Shown: in pieces, positions 17,109 to 26,351 of the stretch | How positions within the stretch are numbered: position 1 is the stretch's first letter | How the letters are laid out: each line of letters begins with the position of its first letter | DNA from: an uncultured Verrucomicrobia subdivision 3 bacterium | GTDB lineage: Bacteria; Verrucomicrobiota; Verrucomicrobiia; Limisphaerales; UBA11358 | Assembly: GCA_903827955.1 (NCBI GenBank) | Contig: CAIKKJ010000158.1 | Location: 1-38,982, forward strand | Length of the DNA stretch: 38,982 bases | Direction of reading: 5' to 3' | Notes under the pieces: generated by a model | Told to the model about the DNA's origin: nothing | What the model saw: only the letters and a program-made list of their open reading frames with translations | The model's database searches: none | Program-made: the position numbers and the translations under genes

Positions 17109-17936
17109 TCAAATAATCGCCGTATCAATTTCTTCCGGACGCCATAAGATTCGACCTTCCATGCCGCCGGCGACAACGAGTGTCTGGCCGGTGATGTGGC
17201 GTGCCAGTTCGTCGGATGCCAGGAAAACGGCGGCGTTGGCCATGTCCTCGGGGCGGCCGATTTGCGGGAGGGACATTGTGCCAGTGACTTTGCGGACGAT
17301 GTCAGCGTCGCGCAATTTTGGCGCGGTGCGCGGCACGAGCGTCCAACCTGGGCAAATCGTGTTGATGCGTCCACCGCAATAATCCACGGTGTGCGGCGCG
17401 AGGCGGGCGAGTTCGTTTTTCGCGGTTTTCAGAAGGCCGTAAGCGAGTGCGGCTTTAGCGGCGGCGTAGTCAGAGTGGCCGGCTTCGCCGAATACTCCGG
17501 CGGTCGAGGAAATTAAAACGGCATTACCGCGTTTTTGCCGGGCGACGAGCCGCATGAATTCACGCAGACAAAGAAACGTTGAAGTCAGCACGCAAGCCAG
17601 CGTGGCGTCCCATTGTTTGAGCGACATTTTGTGGAGCGGCACGTCGCGCGTTTCCCAAGAACCGGCGTTGGCGATGAGGACATCGACGCGGCCAAATTTT
17701 TTTGCCGCAGCGGAGAAAAGTTTTTTCACCTCGCCCTCGCGGGTCAGGTTGGCTCGCACTACGAGCGGCTGCGCGCCGGGAATTTCACGGGCGAGTTTTT
17801 CTGCGCGGGCGAGGTGGCGATTGGCGTGCAACACCAGCCGGGCACCCTCGGCGGCGAAAGCTTTGGCCACCGCTGCGCCGATGCCGCCGGAGGCGCCGGT
17901 GACGAGCACCACTTGGTCTTTTAATTTTGAATTCAT
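17109..17936 (-). CDS. Short-chain dehydrogenase/reductase (SDR)
   Basis: The ATG at 17936 (MNSKLKDQ, 275 residues) is chosen over 18005 because the nucleotide-binding motif TGASGGIG then falls at residues 13-20, as usual for classical SDRs. Also seen are NAG at 90-92, the catalytic Ser144, Tyr157 and Lys161 (SS...YAAAK), and CPGW after the active site. It is a cytosolic NAD(P)-dependent oxidoreductase of FabG type; substrate unknown. The C-terminus (GGMEGRILWRPEEID) is slightly longer than the minimal family form. It is divergent from the sensor kinase at 18063 with about 126 bases between them. Confidence 0.88.
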   Translation of the reverse strand: MNSKLKDQVVLVTGASGGIGAAVAKAFAAEGARLVLHANRHLARAEKLAREIPGAQPLVVRANLTREGEVKKLFSAAAKKFGRVDVLIANAGSWETRDVPLHKMSLKQWDATLACVLTSTFLCLREFMRLVARQKRGNAVLISSTAGVFGEAGHSDYAAAKAALAYGLLKTAKNELARLAPHTVDYCGGRINTICPGWTLVPRTAPKLRDADIVRKVTGTMSLPQIGRPEDMANAAVFLASDELARHITGQTLVVAGGMEGRILWRPEEIDTAII

Positions 17937-18062
17937 AATGAATTGCTTGGATTGGATATTGTCAGCAGTAAAAACAAAATTATCCGCCCTGGCAACGTTG
18001 CTCATCGTCCGGCACGGGTGCTTCGGGCTGGATTGTGGCCGGCGAAGGGTTAAAATTTTTTC

Positions 18063-21032
18063 ATGTCCAATTCGCGTGCCAGGCTGGTCGGAATCAGCAT
18101 GGCGTTATTTTTTCTGGTGGGCTTGCTCTCTCGCGTTGCCTTCGGGGAATCGGGCGAGGATTGGTCAAAGCGGGTTTGGCAAATGGACGACGGTCTGCCA
18201 GCAGCCAACGTCACGGGTATTGCGCAGACTCGCGATGGTTTTTTGTGGCTGGGCACGCAATCCGGGTTGGCGAGATTTGACGGTGTGCAGTTTGAAGTGG
18301 TATCGCTTCCGGTCGGTCGGCCGCGTCCCATCATCCGCGCAATGCTTTGCAATGCGGAGGGCAATTTTTGGTTGGCGGAGGCGGGCGGCATCGTGGTGCG
18401 TTTTGGTGCAGGCGCGCCGCGTTTGTTTGACGTGAAGAACGGCCTGCCGAACACGCTGGTCGTGCAAATGGTCGAGACGCCGGACCATACGCTCTGGATT
18501 GCCTACGACGATGGCTCCGTGTTTCGCATCACGCTTAAGGATCAGGTCATCCGGCTCACCACCGCCGACGGTTTAAATGACGATGGCATCTGTTCGCTGA
18601 CGCTGGACGTTCACGGGACGCTCTGGTTTGCCAAGGGTCTGCAATTTGGTTTCTGGCAGGCGGATCGGTTTCATAAGGCTGGGGCGCTTACCGAGCGCAA
18701 CCCGCAAATTCTCGGCGCGCGGAATGACGGGGTTTGGCTCTGCACCGCTTCTCAAATTTTAAAATACACATCGAACAGCGTGCCGACGGTAATGGCAAAC
18801 TTCAATGGCGAGGACGGGCGCTTGAAACCTTCCGTGCTTTTTGAAGATTTTAACGGCCGACTTTGGATTGGCACGACCTCGGAAGGTTTGTTTCAACTCA
18901 ACCACACCAATCTTTTCAAAGTCGAAACGTCACAGAACAAAATTCATGCGATTTTTCGCGATCATGAAGGCAGCCTCTGGGTGGGCACGGATGGAGGTGG
19001 CCTAAACCGGATCCAGCCCAAAGTGCTCGAACTGCATGGCCGGGAAGAGGGACTGCCTTTCGAAACCGTTCGTTCGATGAGCGAGGATCGCAATGGTGAT
19101 TTGTGGGTTGTGACTCAGGACGGAGCGTTGACGCGGCTGCCGCACGACGATTGGGTGAGTGGTCAGCCGGTCGAGAATTGGTCGGGCGGCATTGCGCACA
19201 ACGTAGTCATGGACCAACAGGGCGCGATGTGGATCGGGACGTATCGGCGAGGGTTGTTCCGCTGGGAGAATGGAAAACTTTCCCGATTCACAGCGCAGAA
19301 CGGTCTTGCCGGAAACACCATCCGTTCGTTGATGGTGGACAGCCGGAATGATTTATGGATTGGTCTGGAAACCGAACAGATGGTTCAACGCCTGCACGCC
19401 GGACAGCTTCAATCGTTCAAGCAACCCGTCGGCAGCCGGGCAGTGCGCGCAATGGCAGAAGATGCGGCCGGGCAAGTCTGGTTCGGCACGCTCGACGGAC
19501 AGTTGCTTCGTGCGGACGGCGACAGACTGGTTGAAGTTGCGACGCCTGCCACTGATGCGCCGCATCCCATTCGTTGCCTTGGCACGACGCTGGACGGCAG
19601 TTTGTGGATTGGTTATGCAGTCAACGGCGTGTCCCGGTTAAAGGCGGGAAAAGTTTCACATATCGGCACGGAGGACGGGCTGTTTGATGGCAACATCTGC
19701 GCCATGATGCCGGATGCCAGCGGGCGGATGTGGTTTGCCTCCGACCGGGGAATTTTTTATGTCAGCCTGGAGCAATTGAACAAATTTGCGGACGGTCGCG
19801 TTTCCCGTGTGCAGAGTATTTTTTACGGACGGGATGCCGGGTTGCCCGGTTTGCAGGCTTATTACGGCTACTGGCCGGGCGCGTTGGCGACCAAATCCGG
19901 AGCGATTCTCTTTCCGACTCATTCGGGAATTGCCGTCGTTCATCCCAATCATGTTCGCGCCAATGCCGTGCCGCCCAATGTCCTCATTCAAAGCGTCTTG
20001 GTTGATGGAAAGGAAATCATGCCGGAAACCGATGCCGCGAACCGGCTGCTGCCCGACCATCGGAAAATTGAAATCACCTTCACCGCGCCCAGCTTCGTCG
20101 CACCGGAACAAATTCGTTTCCGTTACCGGTTAGCCGGATGGAGTGACGACTGGAGTGAGATTGAGCGCGCCCGCACCGTTAGCTTCTCTCGCCTGCCGCC
20201 CGGTGATTACACGTTTCAAATCACGGCTTGCAACAACAACGGCGTCTGGAATGAATCAGGCGCAACCTTTGCGTTCACCGTCGCGCCGTTTTTTTGGCAG
20301 AGCTGGCCGTTCCGCGTGCTGGCGATGATGGTTTTTCTGGCGCTGGTCGTGGGCGTGGTCAGACATTGGTTGCTTCGGCGGGTCCGGATCCTCCTCAAGC
20401 GCGTAGAACAGGAAGCCGCGCTGCAAAAAGAACGCACCCGGATCGCGCAGGACATGCACGACGAACTGGGTGCGCGGTTCACACAGATTTCCCTGCTCGG
20501 CGAGCTGTCGCGCTCGGCACTGGCGGAGCCGGAAAAGGCGCGCGATTTTCTTAGCCAGATCAGTCACGTTTCGCAGGTCGGCGTCAAGTCGCTCGATGAA
20601 ATCGTCTGGGCGGTCAATCCCAGCCATGACACGCTGGCCGACCTGCTGGATTACACCGGCCAATACGCGCGGGATTTTCTCGCGGCGGCGGGCATCGAGT
20701 GCCGGCTGAATTTTCCGGATCCGCTGCCGGAGGGAAAAGTTTCTGGAGAAATCCGCCACAGCGTTTTTTTGATTGTGAAGGAAACGTTAAACAATGTGGT
20801 CAAGCATGCGCATGCGGGAAGGGTGGAAATTATTTTTACGACCACACCAAGTGCGATGTGCTGGGTCATTGTGGACAACGGCCAGGGCTTTGAGCGCGCG
20901 CCAGACAATGCGCTGGCGGACGGCTTGCGCAACATCCGCCAACGGTCGGCCGCGCTGGGAGGTTGTGCGGACATCGCGAGCGTTCCGGGTCAGGGCACGC
21001 GCGTGACCGTGGAAATTCCGCTGCCAAAATGA
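18063..21032 (+). CDS. Two-component-regulator-propeller sensor histidine kinase
   Basis: The protein has 989 residues. A signal peptide or N-terminal helix covers residues 8-28. About twelve W-G-T-type propeller motifs follow (for example FLWLGTQSGLARFDG, LWIGTTSEGL, LWVGTDGGGL, MWIGTYRRGLF), consistent with two beta-propellers in the periplasm. A Y_Y_Y-type domain lies at about 665-742 (FRYRLAGWSDDW...PGDYTFQITACN), then one membrane helix at about 745-770. The kinase core has RIAQDMHDELG with His799 (HisKA_3 type), an N box ETLNNVVKHAHAG, a G1 box DNGQGFE and a G2 region GLRNIRQR. It should phosphorylate the NarL-type regulator encoded 59 bases downstream. Related propeller sensors often sense sugars or glycan fragments, but the signal here is unknown. 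Confidence 0.92.
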   Translation: MSNSRARLVGISMALFFLVGLLSRVAFGESGEDWSKRVWQMDDGLPAANVTGIAQTRDGFLWLGTQSGLARFDGVQFEVVSLPVGRPRPIIRAMLCNAEGNFWLAEAGGIVVRFGAGAPRLFDVKNGLPNTLVVQMVETPDHTLWIAYDDGSVFRITLKDQVIRLTTADGLNDDGICSLTLDVHGTLWFAKGLQFGFWQADRFHKAGALTERNPQILGARNDGVWLCTASQILKYTSNSVPTVMANFNGEDGRLKPSVLFEDFNGRLWIGTTSEGLFQLNHTNLFKVETSQNKIHAIFRDHEGSLWVGTDGGGLNRIQPKVLELHGREEGLPFETVRSMSEDRNGDLWVVTQDGALTRLPHDDWVSGQPVENWSGGIAHNVVMDQQGAMWIGTYRRGLFRWENGKLSRFTAQNGLAGNTIRSLMVDSRNDLWIGLETEQMVQRLHAGQLQSFKQPVGSRAVRAMAEDAAGQVWFGTLDGQLLRADGDRLVEVATPATDAPHPIRCLGTTLDGSLWIGYAVNGVSRLKAGKVSHIGTEDGLFDGNICAMMPDASGRMWFASDRGIFYVSLEQLNKFADGRVSRVQSIFYGRDAGLPGLQAYYGYWPGALATKSGAILFPTHSGIAVVHPNHVRANAVPPNVLIQSVLVDGKEIMPETDAANRLLPDHRKIEITFTAPSFVAPEQIRFRYRLAGWSDDWSEIERARTVSFSRLPPGDYTFQITACNNNGVWNESGATFAFTVAPFFWQSWPFRVLAMMVFLALVVGVVRHWLLRRVRILLKRVEQEAALQKERTRIAQDMHDELGARFTQISLLGELSRSALAEPEKARDFLSQISHVSQVGVKSLDEIVWAVNPSHDTLADLLDYTGQYARDFLAAAGIECRLNFPDPLPEGKVSGEIRHSVFLIVKETLNNVVKHAHAGRVEIIFTTTPSAMCWVIVDNGQGFERAPDNALADGLRNIRQRSAALGGCADIASVPGQGTRVTVEIPLPK

Positions 21033-21091
21033 CAATTGGCTTTGTTTTCAAACTTTTAACGGCACGATGTTTGTGAAGTTTATTAAAAGCT

Positions 21092-21718
21092 TTGAAAATT
21101 AAAGTTTCCATTGTTGAGGACAACGCCGGCACGCGCGTGAATTTGATGAAAGTTCTCCAGGCTGCTCCCGGACTAAACTGCCTGCACGCCTATCCCGACG
21201 GCGAAAAAGCATTGCGCGAAATTCCCATAGACATTCCAGACGTGGTGCTCATGGACATCCGGCTGCCGGGCATGAGTGGCATTGAATGTGTGACTCGGCT
21301 GAAAGAGAAACTTCCAAATCTCGCCGTCTTGATGCTCACGACTTACGAGGAGAGCGATTTGATATTTGACTCGTTGCGGGCTGGAGCCACCGGCTATCTC
21401 CTGAAGAACATGCCGCCGGCAGAGCTTGTGAACGCCGTGGTGCAGGCGCGCACGGGCGGTTCGCCGTTGTCCATGCGCATCGCGCGGAAGATTGTCGGCC
21501 ACTTTCAGGAAATCAAAAAACCCGCGTCGGAAACCGATGGGTTGACGAAACGTGAACACGAAATTCTTTCGTTGCTCGCCAAGGGGTTTCTTTACAAGGA
21601 AATCGCCGACCAGTTGCAGATCAGCATCAACACGGTGCGCGTCCATGTGCAGAAGGTTTACGAAAAATTGCACGTCCATTCGCGCAGCCAGGCCATCATG
21701 CGCTTTCTTGGAAAGTAA
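21092..21718 (+). CDS. NarL/FixJ-family response regulator
   Basis: The protein has 208 residues starting at TTG 21092; an in-frame stop at 21074 and the absence of any ATG before the receiver domain force this rare start. The receiver domain (about 1-120) has acidic VEDN, phosphoacceptor Asp55 in LMDIRLPGM, Thr84 in LTTY and Lys105 in LLKNMP. A LuxR-type helix-turn-helix lies at about 150-195 (LTKREHEILSLLAKG, KEIADQLQISINTVRVHV). It is the cognate partner of the upstream kinase. Its gene ends two bases before the stop of a converging gene, with no terminator in between. Confidence 0.93.
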   Translation: MKIKVSIVEDNAGTRVNLMKVLQAAPGLNCLHAYPDGEKALREIPIDIPDVVLMDIRLPGMSGIECVTRLKEKLPNLAVLMLTTYEESDLIFDSLRAGATGYLLKNMPPAELVNAVVQARTGGSPLSMRIARKIVGHFQEIKKPASETDGLTKREHEILSLLAKGFLYKEIADQLQISINTVRVHVQKVYEKLHVHSRSQAIMRFLGK

Positions 21719-21720
21719 AT

Positions 21721-23652
21721 TTATTTCAGCGGAATGTAGCAGACGTTGCCCGTTAGCATCATCAGAATGAAAATCAAGCACATCACCATCGGGCCGAGAT
21801 AATTTCTGCCCGTCAGGCGGAAGAAAAGCCGGTTGAGGATGGGCAGCAAAAACATCATCGGCGTGACGCCCAACAGCAGGTTTGTGTAAAGCCATTCTTG
21901 CGTCCAATACACGGCGCCCGTCGCCGCAAGATGGACGTATTGGATGGCTAGAATCAGCATTAGGCCAACGGAATTTCCCAGCGCGCCGATCAGCATTCCG
22001 GTGCGTTCGCTTTGACCTTCAAAACGTCCGCCAGCATTTACGCGCACCGAGTTGGCAAAATAAAAGATGAAAAACAGCGGCAAATATTCCAGCGCCACAA
22101 TGAGCATCTTTGGCGGAAACGAAGCGGTCGCCGAAATAAATGTGAAGCGGAAATCAGTGTGAAAAACCCCATACGAAAAAAATAACAGCGCGTAAAATGA
22201 CAGGAACACAACCAACGCGAGTATGAATGTTTTTATCAAGTTTCCAAAACCGATTTTCAATCCCCACATCTCCGGTTTGACACCATTTTTTTTGCCGAAC
22301 AGCCGCCAGGTCACGGAAAAAGTCAGCAGCCCGATGAGGCCGTTGGCGACCGCCCACAACAATATGGCGTTGTTGATGCGCTGCGGAAAGAACCAGGTTT
22401 GCACACCGGCGGTGGCTTGTGGAAACAAAACGGCGGTCGCCCGCGCCATGGGAATGAAAAGGAAACAGGCGACGAGCGCGGAAAAAGCGAACGTGGACCA
22501 AAAAATAATTTTACCGGTGCGCTGCGGCGCGGGCAAAGCCGGCGGCACGGGACGAACCAGCGATTTGAAAAATGGGTGCTGGAGCAACAGCCGCGTGAAT
22601 GGAACCAGAAATAAAAAGCCGCCGGCCAAAGAGAGCAGTGTGAAAAATTCTTTCCACGGCCAGATTTGATTTGAGGCTGGAATGCCCGGAGTCAGTCCAA
22701 ACGCCAGCGTAAAAAAATCAATCATTTTGGCGACGTGTCTCGGATCGTAAGGCATCAGCGGGTGGATGTTCCGTGTATTGTGAACCACGCGAAGCGTCCG
22801 GTTGGTGAGGTCGCCGTAAAGTTTTCCAATTTGAAGCTCGGAAATTTTTTTATCCTCATTGAAGATTGAATTTACAAACCGCAACGACTCGGCGGCGTCG
22901 CTCATGTGGGCGTTGCCCTTTTCCGTGCGGAACGCGCCCTCGTCGTAGTAGGCGTAGTCGAGTCCTGCGTTCACATTAAGGTCGGTGAGCGTGCTGTTGG
23001 TCAGCGTCAGCACGTAGCCGCCGATGAAGATCGCGGAAATTTTGTTTTGCGCTTTGGCGGCTTCGGCTTCGGCTTCGGTGACAATTTTTCCGCCGTCGGA
23101 ATCTTTCCGTTCGGCTTGTCGCAAAGCCTTGGCCTGTCGCCCGCCGAAACGCGCCGCCGATTGAAGCACCGCATTGCCGCCCGCCGAATAGCCTGCCGCG
23201 CCGATGTGCGACTTGATGACGTAATTAAAATTGGTTGCTTCGTAAACATATTCCGCCATCGGGATGACGCCGTAGCCTTCCATCGTGGCCGAACGCTTTT
23301 GCGTCGTGGAACTGGACGCACCCTGATTGTAAGGATCAATGGTGACGACGGCGACACCGCGGCGTGCAAGTTCGATGGAATAGCTGGTCATCGTCTCCTT
23401 GCTGCGCTCAAACCCAGGGCAGACCACGACGAGCGGCACGGGGTTCTCTGCGGTCGCAGTTTTCGGTCGAAACAAATCTGCTTTGATCCACTGGCTGTTT
23501 TCCGTTGGCAGCGTGAAGCCGGTGACTTGGACACTTCCAAAATCGGTTTGCACCAGCCAGGCACCGCAGCCGCCGACAAGGATGAGTGCGAGTGCAATCC
23601 ACAGCCAAAAAAATGAACGTTTTTCTGAATGGTTGTCGTTTGATGAAATCAT
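21721..23652 (-). CDS. Membrane-bound alpha/beta hydrolase with C-terminal polytopic domain
   Basis: The ATG at 23652 (MISSNDN, 643 residues) lies 20 bases after the SGNH-hydrolase gene; the open frame extends further upstream only as a shadow of that gene. There is one N-terminal membrane helix at about 13-34. An alpha/beta hydrolase domain follows (about 40-310), with VVVCPGF, nucleophile elbow GYSAGG (Ser156) and a candidate catalytic histidine in VVHNTRNIHP (291 or 297). A charged Ala/Glu/Lys-rich insertion lies at about 175-203. Residues 336-640 form eight predicted helices. The soluble domain probably faces outwards. I know no named family with this exact architecture. It is the last gene of the run 30320-21721 and may be an esterase or lipase coupled to a membrane module. 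Confidence 0.75.
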   Translation of the reverse strand: MISSNDNHSEKRSFFWLWIALALILVGGCGAWLVQTDFGSVQVTGFTLPTENSQWIKADLFRPKTATAENPVPLVVVCPGFERSKETMTSYSIELARRGVAVVTIDPYNQGASSSTTQKRSATMEGYGVIPMAEYVYEATNFNYVIKSHIGAAGYSAGGNAVLQSAARFGGRQAKALRQAERKDSDGGKIVTEAEAEAAKAQNKISAIFIGGYVLTLTNSTLTDLNVNAGLDYAYYDEGAFRTEKGNAHMSDAAESLRFVNSIFNEDKKISELQIGKLYGDLTNRTLRVVHNTRNIHPLMPYDPRHVAKMIDFFTLAFGLTPGIPASNQIWPWKEFFTLLSLAGGFLFLVPFTRLLLQHPFFKSLVRPVPPALPAPQRTGKIIFWSTFAFSALVACFLFIPMARATAVLFPQATAGVQTWFFPQRINNAILLWAVANGLIGLLTFSVTWRLFGKKNGVKPEMWGLKIGFGNLIKTFILALVVFLSFYALLFFSYGVFHTDFRFTFISATASFPPKMLIVALEYLPLFFIFYFANSVRVNAGGRFEGQSERTGMLIGALGNSVGLMLILAIQYVHLAATGAVYWTQEWLYTNLLLGVTPMMFLLPILNRLFFRLTGRNYLGPMVMCLIFILMMLTGNVCYIPLK

Positions 23653-23672
23653 CGCGTTGAAAATATAAAAAA

Positions 23673-26327
23673 TTAGGGCAAATAAACGGCGCGGTAAAAA
23701 ACAGTTCCGCTGGTTCCCGACGAGAAACTGAACGGTGCGTTGTTGGTTTGCACGGAATTCCAGTTCAGCAAATTCGTCGAAGTTTGAACCGCGTAACGGC
23801 TGCCGGTGATTCCCGAAATGTTGAATTGAAAATTTCCGCTGATCAATGCCGGCGAAGTCAGCGCGGGAGCAAAATTCACGGCGGTCGCAACCACGGAAGT
23901 TGCGGTGAGGCTCGTGACCAGCCCGATTCCGTTCGCGCCGACGACAGGATTGGTGATGCTGGTGAAGTTGCCGGCGACCGAAGCGGCCGTGACCAGGTTG
24001 AATTGCTGGCCGGGGGCGGGCTGAAATCCGTTCGCCAGAGTGACGTTCAAAGTTCCCGCCAGTGTCACCGTTCCGCTCACCGCCAGCGCGTTGGATGAAC
24101 TGCCGAGCCGGATTGCCAATGTGGCATTTGCGCCGTTGGAAAGGTTGCCGTAAAGATTGGCGGTGGTCGTGTTGGTCAGCAACAAGGTGCCGCCGGACAA
24201 TAAATTTAACGGTTGTGCGACGGTGCCGAATTGATTGAAACCCAACTGGCCACCTTGGAAAATGAAAACAGCGTTGCCTGCGCCGGGCAGGATTTGCATC
24301 GCGTAAAGCGTTCCATTTGACAGGTTGTATTGGCCGGTGCTGTTGGTTTGTTGCGCCAGAGTTAGTGCCCCAATGACGTTTAATGTGCCGGCGTTGTGTT
24401 GCACAAAGCCTTTGCCTTCCTTGCCAACAATCATCGAGCCGGCAACCGAGAGAGTGCCTCCGGTCGAGAAGTAAAGCCTGCCCTGGCCCGCCTGATTGTA
24501 GTTCGTGTCGAGAGTTCCCAGCCAAAGGTTGCTGATAGCTCCGACATTCGTGTTCACCTTGACCGACGGCGACGGTTTTCCGGAAGCCCCGGAGATGACG
24601 GTGGTGTTGGTCGGCGCGGTGGCCGGGTTCGTATAATTTTGCCAGTAGTAAGCCCAGTAAAAATGATTTGTGCCCAGGTTATACGTGTCGGGTGCAAACG
24701 GGTCTTGCAACACTGATTGGGCGGCGATTTGCTGCAGCAGCGCCGCGCTGGCGGTGTCAATGTCGGAGTGATAGGTGCTGCCCTCAGGGCTGCGGCCGAA
24801 AATTGAACTGTAAAACACACACGCGACCAGATACGCGCCAAAATTATTCGGATGACGGTCGCCGAGCGAGTCGTTCAAAATGTAGAGATTGAGGCTGGGT
24901 TGCGTTGCGCGGACGGTGGCCCAAGCCAGGCCAATCGGCGAGATGGCCGCGCCCAGCTGGTTTGCAATCATGGAATAACCTTCCCGCAAGGCAATGTTCA
25001 TGTTCAGAAAGCTGCCGAAGCCGCCGTCGCAGTTGGTCTTGTATTGTGCCGGAAAATCATAACTGCCGCAGTTGCCGCTGGTGTCGCCGTTGATGTAGCC
25101 CCACGTTTCGTAAAACATCGTCCGCTCATTGTGATTGGTGATCATTGTGTTCAACGTGCGGCAGGCCGGAAACATGGAGTTGTTCCGCGGTGACGGCAAG
25201 GATGGTTCCTGACTCTGGTCCTGCAAAATCACCAGGTCATAATTGCCGGTGTTGATGTCATTGGTGGCGGTCGGATCGGTGGCGAACTGGTAGAGATACC
25301 AGCTGGAATTGGCAATGGTGGTGTTGGAGGCCGCGTCACCAAAACTATGCGCCAGATTTATCAGGATGGCTGGAATGTTGTTAGAATACGAGGTGCTGAT
25401 GCCCAACAGGCTGTCGCCCAAAAAGAGCAGCCGCATCGCCGGGGCGTTGTTCGTCGGAGGAGGATTGTTCGTAACCGTTCCGGAGCTATTCGTCGGGGTC
25501 ACGTTAGCCCAATTTGCATCCACCCGCATGACATCATAGCTGCAGGTTAGCGAAGTGTTGGAAGAACTTTCCCAAAAGAGAAGAGTTCCCAAGTTGACTG
25601 GTTCGGCGGTCCCGCCCTTCGTCGCGGTTGCGCTGGCCGTGGGTTGTGCCGCGCCCGGGACCGGGTTGATGAAAAGCTGGCACGGTTGCCCAGCTCCAAA
25701 TGTATATTGCAAGACGACAAGATAATCCGTGCTGTCGGCGAGATTTGTGGACGACCAGTTCACTGTGCCGGCGAGACTTTGGATTCCCAAATTGTAATGA
25801 CTCGTATCGGCCACTTTTGAGTGAAGCGTGAGCGGATCATTGCCCGACGGATTGGCCGGGTAGCTCCCGCCGGCGACGCTGGGGATCAGTTCGCCCAGGA
25901 TCTCATCACTCGTTGTGGGATTCGCTGATACATTCATCAGGAATGAGAAATATACCGAACCATTGGTGAACGAAGTTCCGATACTACGATAGTAAGTTCT
26001 GGAACTGGAGCCTGCCTTTTTAATCTGGAGATTCGCCTCCGGGTAGGTGGCGTTCGTTAACCCCCCCAGCGCCGGCGTGGTCGTGCCGGTCAGATCGCCC
26101 AGATAAATGCCGATCGCCGTGGTTGAGGCTGCCGCCGCTCCGCCGCTGCTGGCGAGTAACCATGGACCTCGGCCGGTGACCGGTGTCGAACTAAGCGCGG
26201 CATAATCCTGGCCGTCTTGCATCAAAGCCTGCGCGTGCGCCACGCAATAAAACAGCGAGGTGCAAACAACGCAAAATAAAATCATTCGCGTGCCGAAAAG
26301 TTTTTTTTGCTGAGGCTTTGGCAACAT
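23673..26327 (-). CDS. Secreted SGNH hydrolase with N-terminal beta-sandwich-like module and PATR-like tail
   Basis: The protein has 884 residues. A basic leader is followed by a hydrophobic stretch ending AHA-QA at about 33. Residues about 35-278 are the shared module (ALMQDGQDYAA, TGRGPW, GSVYFSFLMN, SYDVMRVDANWANVTP). Residues about 298-540 form an SGNH/GDSL-type hydrolase: LLFLGDSLLG with nucleophile Ser306, LVILQDQSQEP, and GDRHPNNFGAYL with His492. The acid residue sits two rather than three positions before His, so the catalytic acid is uncertain. Residues 560-790 are beta-rich PATR-like sequence (GKGFVQHNAGTLNV, LSGGTLLLTN). The end is the C-terminal module (YAVQTSTNLLNWN...FYRAVYLP). 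It likely removes acyl groups from an external polymer. It lies in a run of five minus-strand genes. Confidence 0.78.
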   Translation of the reverse strand: MLPKPQQKKLFGTRMILFCVVCTSLFYCVAHAQALMQDGQDYAALSSTPVTGRGPWLLASSGGAAAASTTAIGIYLGDLTGTTTPALGGLTNATYPEANLQIKKAGSSSRTYYRSIGTSFTNGSVYFSFLMNVSANPTTSDEILGELIPSVAGGSYPANPSGNDPLTLHSKVADTSHYNLGIQSLAGTVNWSSTNLADSTDYLVVLQYTFGAGQPCQLFINPVPGAAQPTASATATKGGTAEPVNLGTLLFWESSSNTSLTCSYDVMRVDANWANVTPTNSSGTVTNNPPPTNNAPAMRLLFLGDSLLGISTSYSNNIPAILINLAHSFGDAASNTTIANSSWYLYQFATDPTATNDINTGNYDLVILQDQSQEPSLPSPRNNSMFPACRTLNTMITNHNERTMFYETWGYINGDTSGNCGSYDFPAQYKTNCDGGFGSFLNMNIALREGYSMIANQLGAAISPIGLAWATVRATQPSLNLYILNDSLGDRHPNNFGAYLVACVFYSSIFGRSPEGSTYHSDIDTASAALLQQIAAQSVLQDPFAPDTYNLGTNHFYWAYYWQNYTNPATAPTNTTVISGASGKPSPSVKVNTNVGAISNLWLGTLDTNYNQAGQGRLYFSTGGTLSVAGSMIVGKEGKGFVQHNAGTLNVIGALTLAQQTNSTGQYNLSNGTLYAMQILPGAGNAVFIFQGGQLGFNQFGTVAQPLNLLSGGTLLLTNTTTANLYGNLSNGANATLAIRLGSSSNALAVSGTVTLAGTLNVTLANGFQPAPGQQFNLVTAASVAGNFTSITNPVVGANGIGLVTSLTATSVVATAVNFAPALTSPALISGNFQFNISGITGSRYAVQTSTNLLNWNSVQTNNAPFSFSSGTSGTVFYRAVYLP

Positions 26328-26351
26328 ACTGATACGAGAAGCAGCAAAATC

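Noticed and set aside
23653-24525. N-terminal extension of the membrane hydrolase by about 290 codons
   Set aside because: The extension is the out-of-frame reading of the SGNH-protein gene, rich in Arg, Gln and Gly; the ATG at 23652 gives a normal membrane-anchored start just after the upstream gene.
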